Below, one piece after another: positions 58,604 through 64,000 of a stretch of DNA of 64,000 nt. The DNA is from Litoditis marina (Eukaryota > Nematoda > Chromadorea > Rhabditida > Rhabditidae): positions 39,837,336 to 39,901,335 of the forward strand of contig OZ038433.1 of the NCBI GenBank assembly GCA_964036275.1, given 5' to 3'. Numbering within the stretch: the first letter of the stretch is position 1; each line of letters starts with the position of its first letter. Under the pieces are notes generated by a model. That model searched no databases and was not told the origin of the DNA. It worked only from the letters and a program-made list of their open reading frames with translations. A program made the translations under genes and the position numbers.

Positions 58604-61600
58604 CTAATAGAATCCACCGTAACCAGTGGGTGGGGGTGGCATCGACATGTGAACGGGGGGTCCATAGCCTCCAGGAGGGGGAGGCGGGAAACTCGGCTGA
58701 AATACAGTACTATCAAATTACAGGTTTCGTAAATTTGAGGGCAAATCCATATAAAACTAAATCATCGATTGTGCTCTCGTGGATTTAGGCCTGCAGTGAC
58801 AAGATCGTCAAATTGACGTGTGTTTTGTGTTATAAATTTGTAATATTGTAGCTAAATAAGCACCCAGAATAAGAAACAGATTGAACTATGATTCATGCTA
58901 TGCCATGAGATTAGCGAAACATTCCTTCGTTAATTGGGGCATGTTTCTTGCTCACAAGAATATCAGGTGAAAGGAATACTGAATACAAAACATTCCACCT
59001 ACCGCAGGGGGCGCGGCCGTCGTTTGCGCTGTTCGAGGTGCAATGGGAACCCGCATGTGAATGGCTTCCGGGAACAACTCGTGGTAAGAATTCACAGGAA
59101 CATAATTGGCGGTGATTACCTGAAACCAAAACATTAAAAACATATCAATTTGAACAACAATCGTACATAAGTTGAATATGCACTCCAACTCCCCAACTAC
59201 ACAAGAATCTTCACTATTGCTGAAGGAGTCATGTAGTCACGTCAACCCTTTTTTGTCTGAGAATATATGCGGTGTTTTACTCGTATACATTGCATCTTGC
59301 ATCGTACTACGTACATAATATAAGTACAGCGATGATATGATATCGAAGGGTCCTGAACCCGTCCGTTTTCAGCGAAAAAAATTTGTTCCACTGATAAGCT
59401 GATAAGTAACTATACGAATTGTTCGACCACGTTGCACTCATCAATAATAAAGATAAGCATAATTTGAACGTTATAGATATTCGGGCTAAACGTTATAGAT
59501 ATTCGGGCGAAAAACGGGCTATTTTTTTTATTTTTTGGCTTCATCCTTATTTCTCACGCGTTCAAATCTGAAAACGGACTCCTTTTTGTCGAATGGTCGG
59601 ATCTTACTGGTGTATAATTCGATACTCGCCTTTCCACTGAACCACCTTCCGTGAAGGGCGCTGACACTCTTGTGAGCCACCGCCACCGAGGGACATTTCA
59701 CGTAGACGTTTCCCTGGGCACTGGCCTTGTCCACGTAGACATGGAGGGCGCCGCCGTTCTTCGAACATTCTTCCAGCACATCCTGCAATACTTTCAGATG
59801 ACCAAGAAAAAATTGAATGGGAAAAATAGTAGGTATGCTGACTTTTTCACATGTCCTGCTACTGCACCCATCTTCACCGTTGATAATGTGCGTAATACTA
59901 TGTACAACAACAGTGAAACTAAAAACGGAATAGTAAAACTGTGAAACGCGGTTGATATAGTTGCCGCAAAATATTATCATAGTGTTATTATGTTCTACCT
60001 GCTTCACGTCCTCATCCCAGCCGCCTTCCGTTTCCTTGGCCGGATCGAACATGTTGGACAACATGAAACATTGTGTAGCAATGGGGGGAATGGCCGTATC
60101 CTGCTGCAAGGCTGACTGCGCATGTTGGGTTAGCTCCATGCCAGATCCTGAAAGAGACAAGGATCGATGCACGAGCATTGTTTCCAATGTCAATCCCTAA
60201 CACCTGATAGAAATTAACAGAATCTCGAAGTTTAGTTGCACAGTGAGCTGATATGTCTTAACGACCAGTACTTTTTTCGTAGAACTCAAATACATAACTC
60301 AAGCCTACTTTATAGAGACTTATGTACAACAAGTGGCCCCGACAACAAAAAATAGATGGTGAACCTGGTTAATATTACCTTTTCTGGTAAAAAAAATAAT
60401 GTATTTTGCTAATTTTGCATGTAAAAGAAAAAATAATTGTACCTTGTGCTAGTTTAGCCATCAATTGAATCCTTCCTCCTTGTCCTCCCAACGACATTCC
60501 TTGTTTATCATCAGACACGTCATCCAAGCTACGCTGTCTGATCGATTCTTCTTCCTAAAATTTCGCGATTTCGTTTTTAATTAAAAGAACACAAAAACTA
60601 ACTCGTGGTCATGGTTAAGAATAGAAAGGGTGAACGGTGAAAAGACTTGAAAAACGTTTTCAGTTGCTCTCACAACACAGAAAGAAATCAATAATTTTGA
60701 CAGATTTACAAAACTACACAAGGTTCACTTTCACTATTCACTCACCTCATCCACAATAGATACCCGCATACAATTTCCAGCTACGTCGAAGCCATTCAAT
60801 TGCTCCATTGCCTTTGCACCATCGTCCGCTTTGGTGAACTGAACATAAACGTTATAACGGGAAAAATTATGACTATTTCGAATTAGAAAGCTAATTCCTC
60901 GCATTTAGTTTCTACAAGGTACAAGGTTACAACAACTTTGTGAATGCGAAGGATATAACAACTACACAATGGGCATGCGAATAATTATTTTCCAAGTGTC
61001 GACATGTCGCGGCCTCGTAAAAATGAGAAAAGCGAACACAGAGAATTAGAACTAACCGTCACATAGGCTACACCCATGCTAGTACCACTCCCATCCTTTT
61101 GTAGTTTGCAGCTCTCAACACGACCAAATGGATCGAAGATGGACTCAAGCATCGATTCGCTGATATTTGGATGAAGATTTGCTACTTGAAGTCGACAAGG
61201 ACCCTAAGAAAATAAAGAAGTCACAGGTCAGGTATACGACTAGTCAGAAAAATATCACAAAATGGATTCGTCTTCGGGCGAAATCGAAAGAATCCGGCTT
61301 CATTTTAGATAATCTAAAATCTAATCGAAAACGTGTAGTGGATCACTCCCTAAAAAATATTCAAAATGTCCTGTGTATACACGTATACGTATAATCATTG
61401 CGTTGTTTAAAACGTAAATCACCTTATTTGGAGCGGGACCGAAACCAAGGGCGGATCCAACAGTGGCGGTCGCATTGGCAGCACGATTACGTTCGGCACA
61501 CGTGCGCTGAATGACCAGAGGGGCACCTAAAATGTACCTAACTAGATAACAGAGTAATGTATATATTGTTTTAAGATACAGTGCCATACACTCATAATCG

Positions 61601-63866
61601 CTTATACCTGTGGAAAAGCCACAAACAACCAAAGAAGGTAAACTACAGAAATGACCGGCCTACCTAATAATTTTTGTCCGTTGAGAGCAAGTCCGAGTGC
61701 CATACTTTCTTCCTCCCAGAACTCCACATACGCGATACCCTGTAATACTAACAAAATTTTCCGAGAACTATTTTTGGACTCTAAAACACATCAGTTCGTT
61801 AACATAGTTCAAATATTAATACATCTGAGCCGAAAGTTGCAGGGGATAGAAAATCAAATATTTTTACTTAGAAATTATCTCTAAAATAGCTGTTTTCGAA
61901 GTATTTTGAACACCTAAACTGAAAAAGTAAGCAAACATACCTTTGATCTTCCCGTTCGCGAATCCGTGATGATTCGAACATCTCGAACTGCTCCTACTGA
62001 ACTGAAAAACTCTTCTAGATCCCTTGGCCGCGTCAGACGAGCAATCTGCAATCATACTATTGAGAAAGCCGCTGAGATTTCATTTCATTTCATTGGTCTA
62101 CCGTCTACCGATTTGGCTCGCGCTCGATAATACAATAAGATATTCGAGTTCGCAATTCGCAAATTTGTGTGAGTGAGTCAGTTAAACAGTAAAGTTTATT
62201 CGAATCCCAATCAGCGAGTGCTTGTGGCAGAGCCTACTGAACTATCTGAATATTTAAAGTTGTACAATATAATCTACTATCATACCGCAGTAAAATTGTT
62301 CGAATAGCCAGCTAAAATCGGAAACGAACTATTTTTTGCCGAATCCGGTAGAAACAGGCTTTCTTTTGATGTGAAATCATAAACCATCTACCAACCTGTA
62401 AAATAAACAACGTCCTCTGGTCCCGCTCTTCTGATGACAGTTCCATATTAGCACCCTTAGGGGGTGAGTTTCTTGCAGTGAAAGGCATGACATCTCGACG
62501 TTCTGGACCTGGCAATCTACCTGTAGAAATAAGCATTGTTGGCACTCACTTGCATGTCAGAAACACGAATCGAATCGAAAAAGAAAACAATAGAAACTCG
62601 ATCGAGCTCTATATTTTTTGTCAAATATAATATATATATATATATAAGCTAACTTTCCAATTAATTTGATGATCATTCCCCGATACATCTACGTACAAAG
62701 CAGCAGAACCCAGCCTTGTTTAAAACAAGCGGCCCTATCATATTCTCAGAATAAAGAATCACTAGCAACTGCAACAACCAACACTTTTATGCCCATCACT
62801 TCTAAAAATGTTAATATTGTGAATAAGTACCTCGTGGCGGCGATCTACGGGGAGATCTTCTGTCTCGATGATCTACACCCCGTGGGGGCGACCTGGAGCG
62901 ACGGGGACGTCGTTCCTTACTTCTGCTACGAGGACGACGATCGCGCGATCTGCAATGCATATGAATACTTCACAAACCGTGAAATAGCGGATGAATTCCC
63001 TCCTAAAACAACCTATTCTGAACAGTAGGATTCAGAACTCTAGACTAGAGGTAAACAATCTTTCCAATCCAATATCCTAACCAAACTGAACCAATTTTGA
63101 ATTTGGGATTAGATGATAGAGAATCATGTTTGGTAACCAAATCAACGTGAATTCGCATGTTTTCTTCACGTTTGTTCATGTTTTTTCTTCATGTTTTTTT
63201 TTTCAGTTAACAGGGTGGAAACATGAACGACAGCGTGAATCGTATGATTAGAGCCCAAGAGATACGGGTGAGCCAACAAAGAGGTAACAAAATTTACGGC
63301 CAAGCGCAGGGCAGCCGCATGTCACCCATCCATTACCTATTTTAAAAAAAAACTCACCGTTTCCTATCGCGACTCCGACTCCGTTTTCGGTCACGGCTGC
63401 GACTTCTTTTGCGATCGCGACTACGACTGCGTTTCTTGTCGCGCGACCGGGATCTTTTCGAGCGCCTCCGATCACGTGAAGAACTTCGCTTGCGGTCCCG
63501 ACTGGAACTACGCTTACGCTTCTTCCTATCACGACTACGAGAGCTGAAAAGTATTCATTACCATTAAGAACATGAAACTGTTCCCTTATTTTTCAAATCT
63601 CAGAAAGTTCAAGCAACAAATGAGGAAGATCAAAATGACTTTTAACACAAACCATGATACAATGAAAGAAGAATGTAAATTCTGAAAGAGATGCTCCATT
63701 GCCGCTTTCCTCCAGATCTTCAACGCTCTGTGCCACAAGCCTGCAACAATGGCCCGCCATAACTGCCCAGTTTGACATTGTGATGATGTGTGAATTTATA
63801 AACTTCGGGCAGTGACAGCGTTTGGTATAGCCTTGCGTGGACACGAGCGTACCTTAGTGAACGCAT
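58604..63866 (-). CDS. rbm-39: RBM39/CAPER splicing factor (two RRMs plus UHM), 530 aa
   Basis: Fourteen exons (plus-strand coordinates, gene order): 63853-63866, 63358-63543, 62831-62949, 62396-62520, 61941-62045, 61664-61739, 61423-61526, 61057-61203, 60746-60838, 60443-60554, 59999-60147, 59630-59782, 59003-59119, 58604-58696. They sum to 531 codons in phase. Residues 5-106 are Arg/Ser-rich (KRSRSRDRKRSRSRDRKR). RRM1 (about 140-220) has LFILQI and RSKGIAYVEF. RRM2 (about 247-322) has LQVANL and MGVAYVTF. The C-terminal UHM (about 395-475) has LSNMFDP, VYVDKASAQGNVYVKCPS and the GRWFSGK loop, which binds ULM tryptophans of U2AF/SF1-type partners. The tail is Pro/Gly/Tyr-rich. The product is a nuclear pre-mRNA splicing cofactor. 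Intron 12 has a GC donor (AAG|GCGAGT). The first exon is the least certain part: only its ATG and five codons fit, and a longer N-terminus could lie outside the window. Confidence 0.93.
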
Positions 63867-64000
63867 CTTCAGTCGAAGAGGGCCGGACAGCAATGCACAT
63901 CAGGGACGGGGAGGGTCCACGATTTGGACAAAGGCGCTCGTTTTAGGTAGGTCTACAACGACGAGCAGGTCTTAGAATGAGATTTCAAAACATCAAGACT

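Noticed and set aside
59528..60193. 221-codon minus-strand frame read as one exon
   Set aside because: It joins two rbm-39 exons through intron sequence that happens to be open; conserved protein similarity ends at 59999 and 59782, with good splice sites there.
62666..63028. 120-codon plus-strand frame over 62831-62949
   Set aside because: Antisense shadow of the Arg/Ser-rich exon of rbm-39.
63593..63844. 83-codon minus-strand frame upstream of the RS exon
   Set aside because: It lies in the intron between the proposed first exon and the RS exon and shows no RBM39 likeness.
1..64000. CRISPR arrays, bacterial operons, riboswitches or prophage
   Set aside because: Intron-rich eukaryotic genes throughout; the repeats found are TIR elements, minisatellites and microsatellites without regular repeat-spacer structure.

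Overview
The window looks like nuclear DNA of a rhabditid nematode, most likely Caenorhabditis or a close relative. The evidence is nematode-specific seven-transmembrane chemoreceptor genes, introns ending in TTTTCAG, AG acceptors directly before start codons (the signature of spliced-leader trans-splicing), and dense short terminal-inverted-repeat (TIR) elements. Nothing bacterial, viral or CRISPR-like was seen. All gene models were built by eye: exons were placed by comparing the paralogues with each other and checking reading phase across every splice site.

Positions 1-57926 hold a tandem array of nine chemoreceptor loci, all on the + strand and belonging to the Srg superfamily (srg/srv/sru/srx-like). 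I call them A to I. They share one six-exon plan with almost fixed exon lengths: 180-207, 213, 156, 111, 143-146 and 142-190 nt. Six are intact by eye: B (2325-5328), D (18953-21988), E (25185-28976), F (32019-37227), G (40244-44020) and I (55045-57926), coding for 314-330 residues. A (403-1139) is the 3' end of a gene whose first four exons lie outside the window. C (8554-13894) and H (45534-49002) are pseudogenes. A-F and H form one subfamily; G and I form a divergent one. D and E are products of a tandem duplication with an offset of about 6.2 kb that includes flanking DNA. The upstream regions of B and C are also duplicated.

Introns and intergenic DNA are packed with non-autonomous DNA transposons. 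Several have readable target-site duplications: hAT-type elements with 8-bp duplications at 9826-9984 and 40583-41301, and a Mutator-type element with a 9-bp duplication at 575-872. There are long palindromes in many families, a 207-bp minisatellite in intron 3 of E, GC-rich GGCGACTCGCCG clusters, tRNA-like fragments and a decayed LINE ORF1-like remnant at 14826-15775.

Positions 58604-63866 carry, on the - strand, an unrelated single-copy housekeeping gene: the orthologue of RBM39/CAPER (rbm-39), an SR-rich splicing factor with two RRMs and a C-terminal UHM. Fourteen exons join in phase to give 530 residues. Gene I and rbm-39 converge, so 57926-58604 is the edge between a fast-evolving receptor cluster and conserved DNA. 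The receptors would act as independent sensory-neuron receptors; nothing suggests that they form an operon or share a pathway with rbm-39.
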